The translations under genes and the position numbers were made by a program. 64,000 nt of DNA from Fodinibius sp034521915 (GTDB taxonomy: Bacteria; Bacteroidota; Rhodothermia; Balneolales; Balneolaceae): the NCBI RefSeq assembly GCF_034521915.1, contig NZ_JAXHLU010000004.1, positions 434,001 through 498,000 of the forward strand, read 5' to 3'. The notes under the pieces are model-generated. The model ran no database searches and was not told the DNA's origin. It saw only the letters and a list, made by a program, of their open reading frames with translations. Of the stretch, positions 40,074-50,226 are shown in pieces; position 1 is the first letter of the stretch; each line of letters begins with the position of its first letter.

Positions 40074-42047
40074 ATGGGAAAAATTATAGGAATTGACTTA
40101 GGTACAACCAACTCCTGCGTTGCCGTAATGGAGGGTAATGAGCCTACTGTTATTCAAAACTCAGAAGGCGGCCGAACAACCCCATCGGTTGTGGCTTTCT
40201 CCAAAGACGGTGAGCGTTTAGTTGGTGCACCTGCGAAACGACAGGCGATCACAAATCCGGAAAAAACGATCTCTTCAATTAAGCGCTTTATGGGCCGCTT
40301 CTACGACGAAGTGGAAGAAGAATCCAAGCAAGCCTCTTATAAGATTGTAAAAGGCGATAACAATACGGCTCGCGTTCAGGTTGAGGATCGTACATACACT
40401 CCTCAGGAAATTTCAGCTATGGTGCTTCAAAAAATGAAGCAGACCGCTGAAGAGTACCTCGGAGATGATGTAACAGATGCGGTTATTACGGTACCTGCAT
40501 ATTTTAACGATGCACAGCGTAAAGCTACGCAGGAAGCCGGAGAAATTGCCGGTCTTAATGTGAAACGAATTATCAACGAGCCCACCGCTGCTTCACTGGC
40601 CTATGGTCTGGATAAGAAAGATCAGGATATGACCATTGCCGTTTACGACCTCGGTGGCGGTACATTTGATATTTCTATTCTTGAGCTCGGTGACGGCGTA
40701 TTTGAAGTGAAATCTACCTTCGGAGATACTCATCTTGGCGGTGATGATTTCGACTCTCGTCTGATTGATCATTTGGCTAAAGAATTTAAGAAAGATGAGG
40801 GTATTGACCTTCGCAATGATCCGATGGCAATGCAGCGACTCAAAGATGCTGCTGAGAAAGCCAAAATAGAGCTTTCAAGCTCACAAAAAACGAATGTGAA
40901 TCTACCGTTTATAACGGCTACGGATTCCGGACCCAAGCACTTGAATATTGATATTAGTCGGTCCCAGTTCGAGAAAATGATCGATGATCTGGTTCAGAAG
41001 ACGCTTAATCCGTGCAAAAAAGTGTTGGATGATGCTGACCTATCACAAAGTGATATCGACCAGGTTATTTTGGTCGGTGGATCTACTCGGATTCCAAAAA
41101 TTCAAGAAATTGTCAAAGATTTCTTCGGCAAAGATCCAAGCAAGGGCGTAAACCCCGATGAAGTTGTAGCGGTAGGTGCTGCAATTCAAGGAGGCGTAAT
41201 GTCCGGAGATGTTGACGATGTTGTTCTGTTGGATGTTACTCCGCTCTCGCTCGGTATCGAGACGCTCGGTGGTGTTACTACAGAGCTGATAGAGGCAAAT
41301 ACGACCATCCCGACCAGCAAAACAGAAACATTTTCTACTGCAGCTGACAATCAGACCAGCGTAGAAATCCACGTAGTGCAAGGTGAGCGTGCCAAGGCTC
41401 AGGACAACAGAACGCTTGGACGCTTCCACTTGGATGGTATTCCACCGGCACCCCGAGGCGTACCTCAAATTGAGGTTACCTTCGACATCGATGCCGACGG
41501 CGTACTTAATGTAAGTGCCAAAGATAAAGGTACCGGCAACGAACAAAGCATTCGTATCGAGGCCTCTTCCGGTCTTTCTGAAGAAGAGATCGAGAAAATG
41601 AAAGATGAAGCCGAAAAGCACGAAGAGGAAGACGAGCGAATTCGCAAGCGTGCCGAGAAGTTGAACAAGGCCGACAGTCTTGTATTCTCAACACGTAAGC
41701 AGCTTGATGAGCATGAAGATAAAATCTCTGATGAAAACAAAGAGAAAATCGAAGCTGCACTTGATAAAGTGAAAGAGCTCCACGATCAAGAAAAAGTGGA
41801 TGAGCTCGATGATGCCATGGAAGAGTTGAATAACGCATGGTCAGAAGCTTCGCAAGAAATCTATCAGGGTGCTGCGCAAGGTCAACCCGGAGCCGGTGCA
41901 GCCGGACCGGGAGGCGCTGCAGGAGCAGCTGCCGGAGCTGGAGCTCCCAATGGAGCCGCAGGCGCTGAAGCTGATCAAGACAGCGAAGATGATGAAGACG
42001 CTGTTGATGCTGACTTTGAAGTCGTCGATGACGAGGACAAAGAATAA
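40074..42047 (+). CDS. dnaK: Hsp70 chaperone DnaK
   Basis: A 657-residue protein of full length. The ATPase domain starts KIIGIDLGTTNSCVAVMEG and has YDLGGGTFDISILELG and VGGSTRIPKIQ. The substrate-binding domain has DVTPLSLGIETLGG and LDGIPPAPRGVPQIEVTFDIDADGVLNVSAKDKGTG. The lid is followed by a Gly/Ala-rich linker and an acidic terminus ending in FEVVDDEDKE. It folds client proteins with DnaJ/GrpE, which are not in this window. No CIRCE element is seen upstream. A strong terminator follows. Confidence 0.98.
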   Translation: MGKIIGIDLGTTNSCVAVMEGNEPTVIQNSEGGRTTPSVVAFSKDGERLVGAPAKRQAITNPEKTISSIKRFMGRFYDEVEEESKQASYKIVKGDNNTARVQVEDRTYTPQEISAMVLQKMKQTAEEYLGDDVTDAVITVPAYFNDAQRKATQEAGEIAGLNVKRIINEPTAASLAYGLDKKDQDMTIAVYDLGGGTFDISILELGDGVFEVKSTFGDTHLGGDDFDSRLIDHLAKEFKKDEGIDLRNDPMAMQRLKDAAEKAKIELSSSQKTNVNLPFITATDSGPKHLNIDISRSQFEKMIDDLVQKTLNPCKKVLDDADLSQSDIDQVILVGGSTRIPKIQEIVKDFFGKDPSKGVNPDEVVAVGAAIQGGVMSGDVDDVVLLDVTPLSLGIETLGGVTTELIEANTTIPTSKTETFSTAADNQTSVEIHVVQGERAKAQDNRTLGRFHLDGIPPAPRGVPQIEVTFDIDADGVLNVSAKDKGTGNEQSIRIEASSGLSEEEIEKMKDEAEKHEEEDERIRKRAEKLNKADSLVFSTRKQLDEHEDKISDENKEKIEAALDKVKELHDQEKVDELDDAMEELNNAWSEASQEIYQGAAQGQPGAGAAGPGGAAGAAAGAGAPNGAAGAEADQDSEDDEDAVDADFEVVDDEDKE

Positions 42048-42070
42048 CAGCAATTAGATAAAGTACAGTT

Positions 42071-42106
42071 AAAAAGCCCTTCGCCAGCCGGCGAAGGGCT
42101 TTTTTA
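42071..42106 (+). terminator. Intrinsic terminator after dnaK
   Basis: AGCCCTTCGCC and GGCGAAGGGCT pair around a short AGCC-type loop, with T residues after and A residues before, so it can work in both directions. Confidence 0.92.
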
Positions 42107-42209
42107 TTTGAGCAAAGTTTGGTTGAAAGAAATCTCAGCTATTGATGTAAAATAGGTGTTTAAGCAATTTCGGTAGAGGGCCTGAGTTGGTTACAGTAGA
42201 AGGAACCTT

Positions 42210-42217
42210 TATATTTG
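42210..42217 (+). promoter_or_regulatory. Candidate Bacteroidota-type promoter before tsaD
   Basis: TATATTTG matches TAnnTTTG, with a TTG at 42187-42189 giving the usual spacing of about 20 bases. It lies 35 bases before the tsaD ATG. Confidence 0.5.
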
Positions 42218-42251
42218 GTTATTTCATTGGAATAGATAATACAGAAATAAT

Positions 42252-43262
42252 ATGGAGATATTGGGCATAGAATCATCGTGTGATGAGACGGCCGCTGCTA
42301 TCTACACAGATGATGGACTCCAATCGAATATAATAGCTTCTCAGGCGGTCCATGAACAGTATGGCGGGGTTGTCCCCGAACTGGCATCGCGGGCGCATCA
42401 CAAGACTATCTGGCATACGGTACAGCAGGCTCTTGATGAAGGTAGTACTTCTCTCGAGGAGATAGACGCCGTAGCAGTTACGCAGGGTCCCGGCCTGATG
42501 GGATCATTGCTGGTTGGTCTCTGTTTCGCCAAAGGATTATGCCTATCCCGTAATATTCCACTGGTGGGCGTCAATCATATGGATGCGCATATCTATGCCA
42601 ATTTTATTGATGAGCAGCCCGAATATCCGTTTGTATCACTAACGGTGTCAGGTGGACATACTCAACTGGTTTATGTGTCTGCTCCCTTTGAGCATGAACT
42701 GCTGGGACAAACCCGTGACGATGCTGCGGGAGAAGCGTATGACAAGATTGGAAAGATTCTGGGCTTGCCCTATCCGGCCGGACCGGTTATTGATGAGCGA
42801 TCAGAACATGGAGATCCCAATTTTCATGATTTTCCACAGGCGATGTTGGATAACGATTTTGAGTTTAGTTTTTCGGGACTCAAGACATCAGTCAAATATT
42901 TTTTGGAGGATCAGGACGACCAAGAGCAATTTTTAGAAGATCACTTGGATGATATTTGTGCAAGCGTCTCGCATGCGATTACTGAGGTATTGGTGAAGAA
43001 ACTCCGTAATGCCATTGAGCATACCGGAGTAAAGACGATCGCCTTAGCGGGTGGAGTATCAGCGAATTCCATGCTACGAAAAAAAGCTAACGAATTAGCT
43101 TCAGATACCGGCTGTGAACTGCATATCCCCCAATTAGCTTATTGCACCGATAATGCGGCCATGATTGCGATTACCGGTTATATGATGGCTGAGCGGGAAA
43201 TGTATGCGGATATGAATTTAAGACCGTTTGCGAATCTGAAACAAGTATTAAGTCAAAAGTAG
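42252..43262 (+). CDS. tsaD: tRNA N6-adenosine threonylcarbamoyltransferase
   Basis: A 336-residue protein with the ASKHA-fold start MEILGIESSCDETAAAIY, the HMDAH iron/zinc motif around residue 115, SGGHTQLVYV and YDKIGKILGLPYPAGP, and the C-terminal IALAGGVSANSMLR and CTDNAAMIAITGY. It adds threonylcarbamoyl to A37 of ANN-decoding tRNAs with TsaB/C/E. Its last codons lie inside an inverted repeat shared with the convergent rnhA end. Confidence 0.97.
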   Translation: MEILGIESSCDETAAAIYTDDGLQSNIIASQAVHEQYGGVVPELASRAHHKTIWHTVQQALDEGSTSLEEIDAVAVTQGPGLMGSLLVGLCFAKGLCLSRNIPLVGVNHMDAHIYANFIDEQPEYPFVSLTVSGGHTQLVYVSAPFEHELLGQTRDDAAGEAYDKIGKILGLPYPAGPVIDERSEHGDPNFHDFPQAMLDNDFEFSFSGLKTSVKYFLEDQDDQEQFLEDHLDDICASVSHAITEVLVKKLRNAIEHTGVKTIALAGGVSANSMLRKKANELASDTGCELHIPQLAYCTDNAAMIAITGYMMAEREMYADMNLRPFANLKQVLSQK

Positions 43263-43308
43263 AAAGTTTAAGCAACCCTCTTGTGAATATGAACTTTCTA
43301 CTTAATAC
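43244..43308. repeat. Inverted repeat at the tsaD/rnhA convergence
   Basis: AAGTAGAAAGTT (43257-43268) and AACTTTCTACTT (43292-43303) are perfect 12-base arms, and outer AGTATTA/TAATACT continue the pairing with a 7-base bulge on the left. The left arm contains the tsaD stop codon. It could act as a bidirectional terminator or be a decayed repeat. Confidence 0.6.
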
Positions 43309-43327
43309 TATAGACTTTTTACTAAAA

Positions 43328-43780
43328 TTATTGAAAACGTTTAGAGGCTTCTACCGCTAACGCATCCACGCGGTTATTTCGCTCATTATCGGAGTGTCCT
43401 TTAACTTTTATCCACTCCACATCATGGGGTTGCATTGCTGTAAGCATTTCCTCCCATAAGTCTCGATTTTCAACCGGTTTCTTGTTGGCTTTTTTCCATC
43501 CTCGTTTAAGCCAGCCGTCTATCCAACCCTGTTTAAAGGCATTGACAATCAGGGCACTGTCACTGTGAATTTTTACATGACATGGCTGGTTGAGTGCATT
43601 CAGAGCTTCAATTACAGCGCGCATCTCCATACGGTTGTTGGTAGTATGTTTAGCACCGCCCGTTAATTCTTTTTCCTCGCCGTTCCACTGCAAAAGTACG
43701 CCCCATCCTCCGGGTCCCGGATTTCCGCTACAAGCACCGTCGGTAAATACAATAACTGTTTTTTTCTTTTCTTTAGACAT
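43328..43780 (-). CDS. rnhA: Ribonuclease HI
   Basis: A 150-residue protein of the typical short RNase HI type. Active-site acids are in FTDGACSGNPGPGGWG (Asp), NRMEMRAVIEAL (Glu), KIHSDSALIVNAF (Asp) and RNNRVDALA (Asp), with the catalytic His in VKGHSDNE. It cleaves the RNA strand of RNA-DNA hybrids. It overlaps pyrF by 8 bases, indicating a two-gene operon. Confidence 0.96.
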   Translation of the reverse strand: MSKEKKKTVIVFTDGACSGNPGPGGWGVLLQWNGEEKELTGGAKHTTNNRMEMRAVIEALNALNQPCHVKIHSDSALIVNAFKQGWIDGWLKRGWKKANKKPVENRDLWEEMLTAMQPHDVEWIKVKGHSDNERNNRVDALAVEASKRFQ

Positions 43781-44612
43781 AGCGTTCTGTTATTGGAGCC
43801 AATTTCGTTTTTAAATTCTTTGCAGTTTCAGCTACCTGTCGGTCCCAATTGACTTCATTTTTTCCTGCGTAAATAATACTCCGGCTGGAGTTGATAAGGG
43901 GAGTGCCTGCGTGTTGTTCCAGTGATTTATTTAAGGCTGAAATCGATCCGCCTTGTTTGCCAACTCCGGGAATAAGTAGCGGAGATGTGGAAAATTTATT
44001 GATCACTGATTCTAATTCATCGGCCTTGGTTGCCCCAACGACCATTCCGATGGAGGTTTTGCTTGCCCGCTGTTTTATGTTTAGCTCTTTGGCGATAAAG
44101 CTGGAAATAGTTCCTCCATCCGCTAATTGTTTAAGCAAAATATCACGAGCTCCGGGATTCGAAGTCAGCGTTAGCACATAAATGCCTTTGGAGTCATCAT
44201 TTAGAAATGGATCCAGGGTTTCAAAGCCCATAAGGGGATTCAGGGTTACCGCATCTACATTAAATTGTTCAAAAAAGGCTTTGGCATAATGCTCTGCGGT
44301 AGAGCTGATGTCGCCCCGCTTGGCATCAGCAATGATGATCTTGTCATTCGGGATATAATCTAATATAGCTTCAAGCGTATCCAACCCATCAGCACCCAGC
44401 GCCTCGAAAAATCCAAGATTTGGTTTATAGGCCGCGCAGTGATCAGCCGTTACATCAATTACTTTTTTTAGAAATTGTTCTACTTTTTGGGGATTGGATT
44501 GCTCTGTTGATGTAATTGGATCCGGCATTAAATTCAGGTTGGGATCGAGTCCCACACAAAGGGTAGATTCTGTAGCCTGTACGGCCGATTTGAGTTTTTC
44601 GTTGAAAGTCAT
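43773..44612 (-). CDS. pyrF: Orotidine 5'-phosphate decarboxylase (type 2)
   Basis: A 279-residue protein, longer than E. coli PyrF and matching the type 2 subfamily. The start has LCVGLDPNLNLMP, the catalytic Lys is in IIADAKRGDISSTAEHYAKAFF, and VTLNPLMGFETLDPFL and LLIPGVGKQGGS are the other blocks. It makes UMP from OMP, the last step of de novo pyrimidine synthesis. rnhA overlaps its 3' end. No other pyr biosynthesis gene is in the window apart from the PyrR-like protein at 60.5 kb. Confidence 0.95.
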   Translation of the reverse strand: MTFNEKLKSAVQATESTLCVGLDPNLNLMPDPITSTEQSNPQKVEQFLKKVIDVTADHCAAYKPNLGFFEALGADGLDTLEAILDYIPNDKIIIADAKRGDISSTAEHYAKAFFEQFNVDAVTLNPLMGFETLDPFLNDDSKGIYVLTLTSNPGARDILLKQLADGGTISSFIAKELNIKQRASKTSIGMVVGATKADELESVINKFSTSPLLIPGVGKQGGSISALNKSLEQHAGTPLINSSRSIIYAGKNEVNWDRQVAETAKNLKTKLAPITERYV

Positions 44613-44681
44613 GAAAAGGTGATTTTAAGTTCAGCGGAAGATACAAAGGGCAGGGAGGAATCGAAATCAACCAAATAAAAA

Positions 44682-44706
44682 AAGTGGAGGGAAATCCCTC
44701 CACTTG
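44682..44706 (-). terminator. Intrinsic terminator after the SGNH lipoprotein gene
   Basis: AAGTGGAGGG/CCCTCCACTT forms a perfect 10-base stem with a short loop; on the minus strand it is followed by a T run. It ends the FadL-SGNH operon. Confidence 0.9.
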
Positions 44707-44731
44707 AATCATAGAAATAGAATAGTACCAG

Positions 44732-46149
44732 TTAATTGGCAACAGGAATCCCTTCAGGGATTTTAGCTACATTTATACGTTGGATATTGGCATTGTAGGC
44801 TTCGTTAATAGCTTTAATTGTTTCGTTAGCAATGACAGCAGATCCCCTGTTTGTGGGATGCACGCCATCAAAGCTGAACAAGCTTCCAATGGTTGGTTGT
44901 AGGGTTACACTGGAGTTTGGATCGGTATACTGTCCATCCTGAATGATCTGATCAAAAGCCATTTACATCAACATCAGTAACTTTGAAATGAGTTAAAAGT
45001 TTCAGCAAAGATTTGATTGATGTCAACAACAGTAAATCCAGCCGAAGCAGCTGAATTTTCAATCGTAGCATTATATTGTTGAATAGCACCAGCTGCTTGT
45101 TCAATTTCAGAGCTGCCTTGAGGGCCCCCTGCAGGGCCATCGAGTACTAAATTATCTGGAACGGCTGTTTGTGGCTGTACGGGAGGTTGAGTTTCACCAT
45201 CTCTCACTTGAGCAAAATAGGATTGGGCGGAAAGCAGCGGGAAATCGGCTTGACGCATCACACGTGTTCCGTCATCAGTTTCAATATAAATATCGAGATT
45301 ACCTTGCTCTGTAACGAGTTGATATCTTTGAGTCTCATCGTTGAATACTATAGCCCCTTGTTGTTCTAACTGTGTTCTTAGATAGAATACATAGGGAATT
45401 GTAGTTACATCAGGTATGGTATAAACAACAACATTGGCACTGGTTGAAGCCATCGCTTGAACTGATCCCTGATAAAGTTGAGAAAAGTTGTTAGGATTGG
45501 TAATACTTTGTCCTTCTCCCCCGGATGTAACAAATCCAAGCACATCATTATTACCTAACCAGAAAGTAATAAAAGTTGGTTGTTGTTTGGCAACTTGATT
45601 GTGCAAGTTCGGAGCATTTTTAGCCAATTCTGACTGTTCCATTACTAATCCGTAGAATGGATTATATGCAGGGTTATCTGGATTTGTAGCTCTTCCTTTA
45701 AGGTCACCACTATTATTTGGATTAAGATAATCCACAAGTACAGCACCAGGAACTCCAAGGTTTGTAAATGGTTTAGCATTTTGATTGATAGGGGAACCCA
45801 TTGAACTGTTTGCTGTAGTTTGAATCGGATCTAAGTTTGCAAGTTCTATGCGGCCGTCGCCACTGCTTATTCCTGGATCACTAACCAAAGGTTGATCAAA
45901 GTTTTCAGACTGATTTACTTGTCGAGCAAGTAATTTAGGGAATGAGTACTTCTGTCCAGATTGATATAGAGCATTGTTTTGAAAGCCGGCTGTTAAGCTA
46001 TTGCCAACGGCTACATAGGATGAAAAATCAGCATCGCCGGTATCGACCGGATCAACATCAAGATCCTGATAGTCCTTACAGCTTGTTATAAGCGCCAGTA
46101 CAAGAACCAGCGACAGTAGTTTTTTGGAATGTTTTATCAAATAATTCAT
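44732..46149 (-). pseudogene. SGNH/GDSL-type lipoprotein hydrolase, two frameshifts near 3' end
   Basis: The main frame (44974-46149) encodes a lipoprotein signal (LLSLVLVLALITSC), then YVAVGNSLTAGF (block I with Ser but GNS instead of GDS), LGVPGAVLVDYL, FWLGNNDVLGFV (block III GNND), and ends early at ETFNSFQSY. The remaining part, with the catalytic Asp-His block FSFDGVHPTNRGSAVIAN, continues in another frame (44732-44962). Joining them needs two single-base corrections, near 44955 and 44986. SGNH hydrolases cleave esters or lipids; the lipobox places it at the outer membrane. The gene lies 21 bases after a FadL-like porin, so they should be co-transcribed. Confidence 0.8.
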
Positions 46150-46170
46150 AGCGTAATATCCTTAATTCAA

Positions 46171-47424
46171 TTATAAATTCAGTGTGAAGCCGAGACCGGG
46201 AAGATTGGCATAGGTAGTATAAACACCGTCAATGCCACCTTCGTGTGTATTAGTTACTTTTCGCTGTTTCGCTCGGATAAAGATATAAGAGGCATCAACA
46301 GCAAAGTAATCAGTAACCTGGTAGCTTAGTCCGCCAGAAAACAACCAGCGATCAGAGTCGGGAAGAGTGGGGTCTACATAACGGTCGCGAATGGGGTTTT
46401 CATCATAAGCAATACCGCCGCGAACTGTTAAGCCTTTAACAGGAAGTTCGGTGTATTCAGCACCAAAACGAAGCTGCCAAGAATCTTTATAATTTCGTTC
46501 ACTTACAATCGTACTGCCGCCGAGCGCCGGAATAGGTTGATCAAATTCAATAGCTAATTCATCATAACTTGACCAGCCCCACCACACGTAGTCGAGCTCG
46601 GTGCGCAGGCCTTCAATAGGCTCAACATTTACCGCAACTACATAGCTTGCGGGTAGGGTGATTTCGGCCCCGCCTTGGGCAGAGGAGGGAAAACCTACAC
46701 TGAGATTTTCAAAAGTAGCATCACCTTCAAACTCGGTTGTTACTTCACTACGATAGGTGAAACCAAAGGTAACTTTATCGGTGGGTTCGTATTGAACGCC
46801 TGCATTGAATCCAAAGGCTGGTTCTTTAAGGTCTCCGTCCAGAGCAAAAGTACCTTCAGGCGAAAAGCTTGTTACAGCGCGGCTTAATTTAACTTTTCCG
46901 TGAGCAGCAACCCGCAGGCCGGCCCCAACGCGAATATCACCAATACCGGTATCCGAAAACTCATATCCTACCGAGGGGGTAACAAAAAGAGTTTCAATAC
47001 TGGTTTCTATTGAAGATCCCCTGCCAACCCAGTCTTCCGGCCATTTTGTGCCTAACCCAAAGGGGGCATAAACTCCAATTCCGGCTGTCAGGTTATCGGT
47101 TATCTGATAAGAACCATAGAAGTTGGGTACCAGAAATTCCTGCTTCTCCATCTTTGTTTCCTGACCGATGGGAGCTAGTGGAGAGAGGTTTCGGAAGGAT
47201 GAGCGCGGGGCAATAACAGTAGCACCACCGGTAATATTTATTCCTTCCAATCCACCTAATCCGGCCGGATTGTAAAAGATAGAAGATGCGTCTTCAGCAT
47301 AAGCTGAGAATGCACCAAGCATTCCATTTGCTCGTACGCTGGCTTCGTAGATTGAAAATCCGCTTGAATAAGCCGATCCCGAGCACATCAATAGTAAAAA
47401 TACCGTAGCTATTAGTCTTCGCAT
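46171..47424 (-). CDS. OMPP1/FadL/TodX-family outer membrane transporter
   Basis: A 417-residue protein with a signal peptide (RRLIATVFLLLMCSGSAYS). The FadL hallmark follows directly: NGMLGAFSAYAEDASSIFYNPAGLGGL. The rest shows amphipathic beta-strands ending in a barrel-type C-terminus (YTTYANLPGLGFTLNL). FadL proteins carry long-chain fatty acids or other hydrophobic molecules through the outer membrane. It is the first gene of an operon whose next gene is an SGNH hydrolase lipoprotein, suggesting hydrolysis of esters at the surface coupled to uptake of the products. Confidence 0.93.
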   Translation of the reverse strand: MRRLIATVFLLLMCSGSAYSSGFSIYEASVRANGMLGAFSAYAEDASSIFYNPAGLGGLEGINITGGATVIAPRSSFRNLSPLAPIGQETKMEKQEFLVPNFYGSYQITDNLTAGIGVYAPFGLGTKWPEDWVGRGSSIETSIETLFVTPSVGYEFSDTGIGDIRVGAGLRVAAHGKVKLSRAVTSFSPEGTFALDGDLKEPAFGFNAGVQYEPTDKVTFGFTYRSEVTTEFEGDATFENLSVGFPSSAQGGAEITLPASYVVAVNVEPIEGLRTELDYVWWGWSSYDELAIEFDQPIPALGGSTIVSERNYKDSWQLRFGAEYTELPVKGLTVRGGIAYDENPIRDRYVDPTLPDSDRWLFSGGLSYQVTDYFAVDASYIFIRAKQRKVTNTHEGGIDGVYTTYANLPGLGFTLNL

Positions 47425-47651
47425 AGATTCAAAAGGTTTTGTTAGGTTTTAATGATCATCATGTAAATGATTTGTTATAAACACTATTAAAATTGTAACC
47501 GGTTTCAGTATCAACACATAATTAAAAAGTTAACAGTGTTAATCTTAAAAAATTAAAAGATTAGCAAACATAAAAGGATGGGTTTGCAATAGGGGTACTT
47601 TTTTGCTTCATTCGAGCATTAAATAATGTAAATGGTAACTAAAATAGTTTT

Positions 47652-48395
47652 ATGGATTGGTTTGAAGAGTGGTTTGACAGTCCACTTTACGAAAAACTGT
47701 ATGCCGATCGGGATGAGGCAGAGGCAGAACAGCTGGTTGAATTTTTAGAAGAAACCTTACTATCAGAACAATATCACTCAATTCTTGATTTGGGCTGTGG
47801 TCGAGGGCGCCATTCTCTTAATTTAGCTAAGCGGGGTTATGACGTAACAGGTATTGATCTATCACCAGAAGCGATTAAGACGGCCCAAGAGAAAGCAGAA
47901 AAACTGAATTTATCAAACACGCAGTTTAAAGTTGGTGATATGCGAGATCCGTTGCCCCGGAAGTTTGATGCTATTGTAAATTTATTTACGACCTTTGGAT
48001 ATTTTAAAAGTGATGAAGAAAATGCTTCCGTTCTTGATGGTGTAATACAGATGCTCAAGAACGAAGGGCTTTTTGTACTCGATTATTTGAATGCCGAAAA
48101 GGTAAAACAAGATTTTGTACCTGAGGAGGAGGGAGAGTTCCAGAAAATGAGATACGAGATTAAGCGCTACATTAAGAATGGAGCTATCCACAAAGATATT
48201 GCATTTGCGGGTGAAAAATTGGATAAACCGCGTGTTTATTGGGAGCGTGTGAAGTTGTATGGGTTGGATTGGTTTGAAAAGGAGATGGAAAAGCGAGACC
48301 TGGAAATAATTGACGTAAATGGAGATTATGAGGGCAGTGATTTTGATCCCGAGACAAGTCCCCGATTGCTGATAATCAGCAGATTATCAAAATAA
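47652..48395 (+). CDS. Class I SAM-dependent methyltransferase
   Basis: A 247-residue cytoplasmic protein with motif I ILDLGCGRGRHSLNLAKRGYDVTGIDLS (about residues 46-73), motif II-like FDAIVNLFTTFGYF, and a C-terminal region that may bind the substrate. No further family features allow a substrate to be named. It stands alone on the plus strand between the two outer-membrane operons and ends at a bidirectional terminator. Confidence 0.85.
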   Translation: MDWFEEWFDSPLYEKLYADRDEAEAEQLVEFLEETLLSEQYHSILDLGCGRGRHSLNLAKRGYDVTGIDLSPEAIKTAQEKAEKLNLSNTQFKVGDMRDPLPRKFDAIVNLFTTFGYFKSDEENASVLDGVIQMLKNEGLFVLDYLNAEKVKQDFVPEEEGEFQKMRYEIKRYIKNGAIHKDIAFAGEKLDKPRVYWERVKLYGLDWFEKEMEKRDLEIIDVNGDYEGSDFDPETSPRLLIISRLSK

Positions 48396-48401
48396 GGAGA
48401 T

Positions 48402-48441
48402 AAAAAAAGAGGTTATCCCATCTTAGAGATAACCTCTTTTA
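48402..48441. terminator. Bidirectional terminator
   Basis: AGAGGTTATC and GATAACCTCT form a 10-base stem between A and T runs, ending both the methyltransferase gene (plus strand) and the SGNH gene (minus strand). Confidence 0.9.
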
Positions 48442-48461
48442 TGAGTAGAATTTGGGTGAAC

Positions 48462-50214
48462 TTATTTAGCAGAAATTCCGAAGCTGATATTTTCTGAAAT
48501 CGCTTTTTGCTGCTGTTGGCTTACACAATCTCCGGCGCAAAGTTGAACGCTTGGCAAGTTAAGAACATCTACTTCGGGGATACTGGCTCCGAATGCCTCC
48601 TCAATAACGTGGATAAACTCATTGGCTAAGATAGCGTTTCCGCGTGCATTGGGATGGATGCCATCGGTTGAAAATACGCCATTGGGAGAAAAATCTGGCT
48701 GTAATAACGTACCCTCTACTCTGATTCCCAACTCCCCATCGATACCGAAAAGATCTGCAAAAGCCCCTAATTCGGTATTGGGATTCCCGGGGAAACCGGC
48801 GTTGATATCGAAGAGTGCCAGTCGGTCAGCATTTTGCGCAACAGTGGTTGCAATAATGGTGTTAAAAGCTGTTGTTCTGTTTTGGATTTGTTGTTGTTCA
48901 GGAATCGTCAAATAACACTCGTCACCTTGTACTTGTGTACATCCTAATGCAGGATTTTGAGGATTGGGAAATCCCAATGGAATTACTACGCCAATAGTAG
49001 TTGGTGCTTCACTTTGGGGATTATATTCTGTACCTAAAACAGAACCTGCCGACAATGTTACCAATTCATTGGCCGTAAGGGGACGTGATTGCTCATAGGG
49101 AACTAAGGCCTGCCGCTGTTCAGCAGGATAGCACCTAGTCGCTGATCAAATTCATCTTCAAGTTCAGCAAATTCAGGGTCATTGACTAAAATAGGATTCG
49201 TTCCTTCCTGGTAATTCACCTTTCGAGCATCCATATCTTCCTGCGAACGATTGGGGAAGTTAGCAGCAACAGCATCAAAAGCGTTATTAACACCGGCTAA
49301 GCTTGATTAAGTTGCGTTGCTTCTTCGCTCGATAATTCTACGGCATTAAAAGAAATAGCCCGGAAAAAGGGCACGGTAGAGACCGGGGGGATGGTTGCGA
49401 CAACGCCATTTGCAGAAGTATTATTTAAAAGTTGGTTAATTACCCCACTCTGACCATCTGAATTATTAAAATAATCTTGAAAATCCTGTTCCGATGTTAA
49501 CAGATTTGGATTTGCTCCACCCGATACGGCATAACCCAGTACATCATTGTTCCCAATCCAGAGGGTAAAAAATGTGGGTTGGGTTGCAATGGCATCACCT
49601 AATATGGTGGAACCGTTAATACCATCTTGGCTGGGATTACTGGCAAACCTCTGATAAAAAGGGTTGAAAGCTGGATTGCTCTGTGTATTCGGCCCCCCGG
49701 TAGCAGGAGTTAACAGCTGACCAACGAGAATACCCGGAACGCCGAAATTATTGAGTTCGCCGGTATTTCCCTGATAGGGAGCAATGGGATCTCCGCCAAT
49801 GGTAGGAGATGGGCCGGGAATGTTGGTATCGAGTTTAAAACGCCCAAATACGGTGCCTGTTTGAGGATTTGGATTCGGTTTTACTGAGGTGTTAAATCCC
49901 AGTTCAGAATTTATATCCGGTTGATTGAAATTCCCTGGTGCTCCAGCAAATTGCATCTGTTTATGCAGCAGGGCGGCAAGGGAAAATTCTTGTCCTAAAT
50001 TATAAAGAGCACCGTCCATATATCCCGCTGTAAGCGAGTTTCCGATGGCAACGTAGTTACTGAAGTCGGCCGATCCAGGATCACCTGAAATAGGTTCTGG
50101 AACAGGGTTTTCTTCAAGCTGATCTTCAACAAGGGAATCATAGCTACCTTCACATGCAAATAAAAAGGCAGCAACAAATAGCAGTAAAAATGATGTTTTT
50201 AAATAAGATATCAT
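48462..50214 (-). pseudogene. SGNH/GDSL-type lipoprotein hydrolase (second copy), two frameshifts
   Basis: The N-terminal frame (49297-50214) has a lipoprotein signal (LKTSFLLLFVAAFLFAC), YVAIGNSLTAGYMDG (GNS variant of block I) and LWIGNNDVLGYAVSG. The frame stops at TQLNQA. A middle frame (about 49130-49300) encodes LAGVNNAFDAVAANFPNRSQ and following residues. The last frame (48462-49064 and upstream) carries PLTANELVTLSAGSV and the catalytic FSTDGIHPNARGNAIL. One missing base near 49300 and one near 49124 restore a single protein of about 580 residues. It follows a TonB receptor by 12 bases, parallel to the FadL-SGNH pair. Confidence 0.78.
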
Positions 50215-50226
50215 GGTGTAGGTAGT

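Noticed and set aside
41869..42057. Open frames overlapping the dnaK 3' end
   Set aside because: Shadows of the Gly/Ala-rich and acidic dnaK tail, whose low complexity creates long alternative frames.
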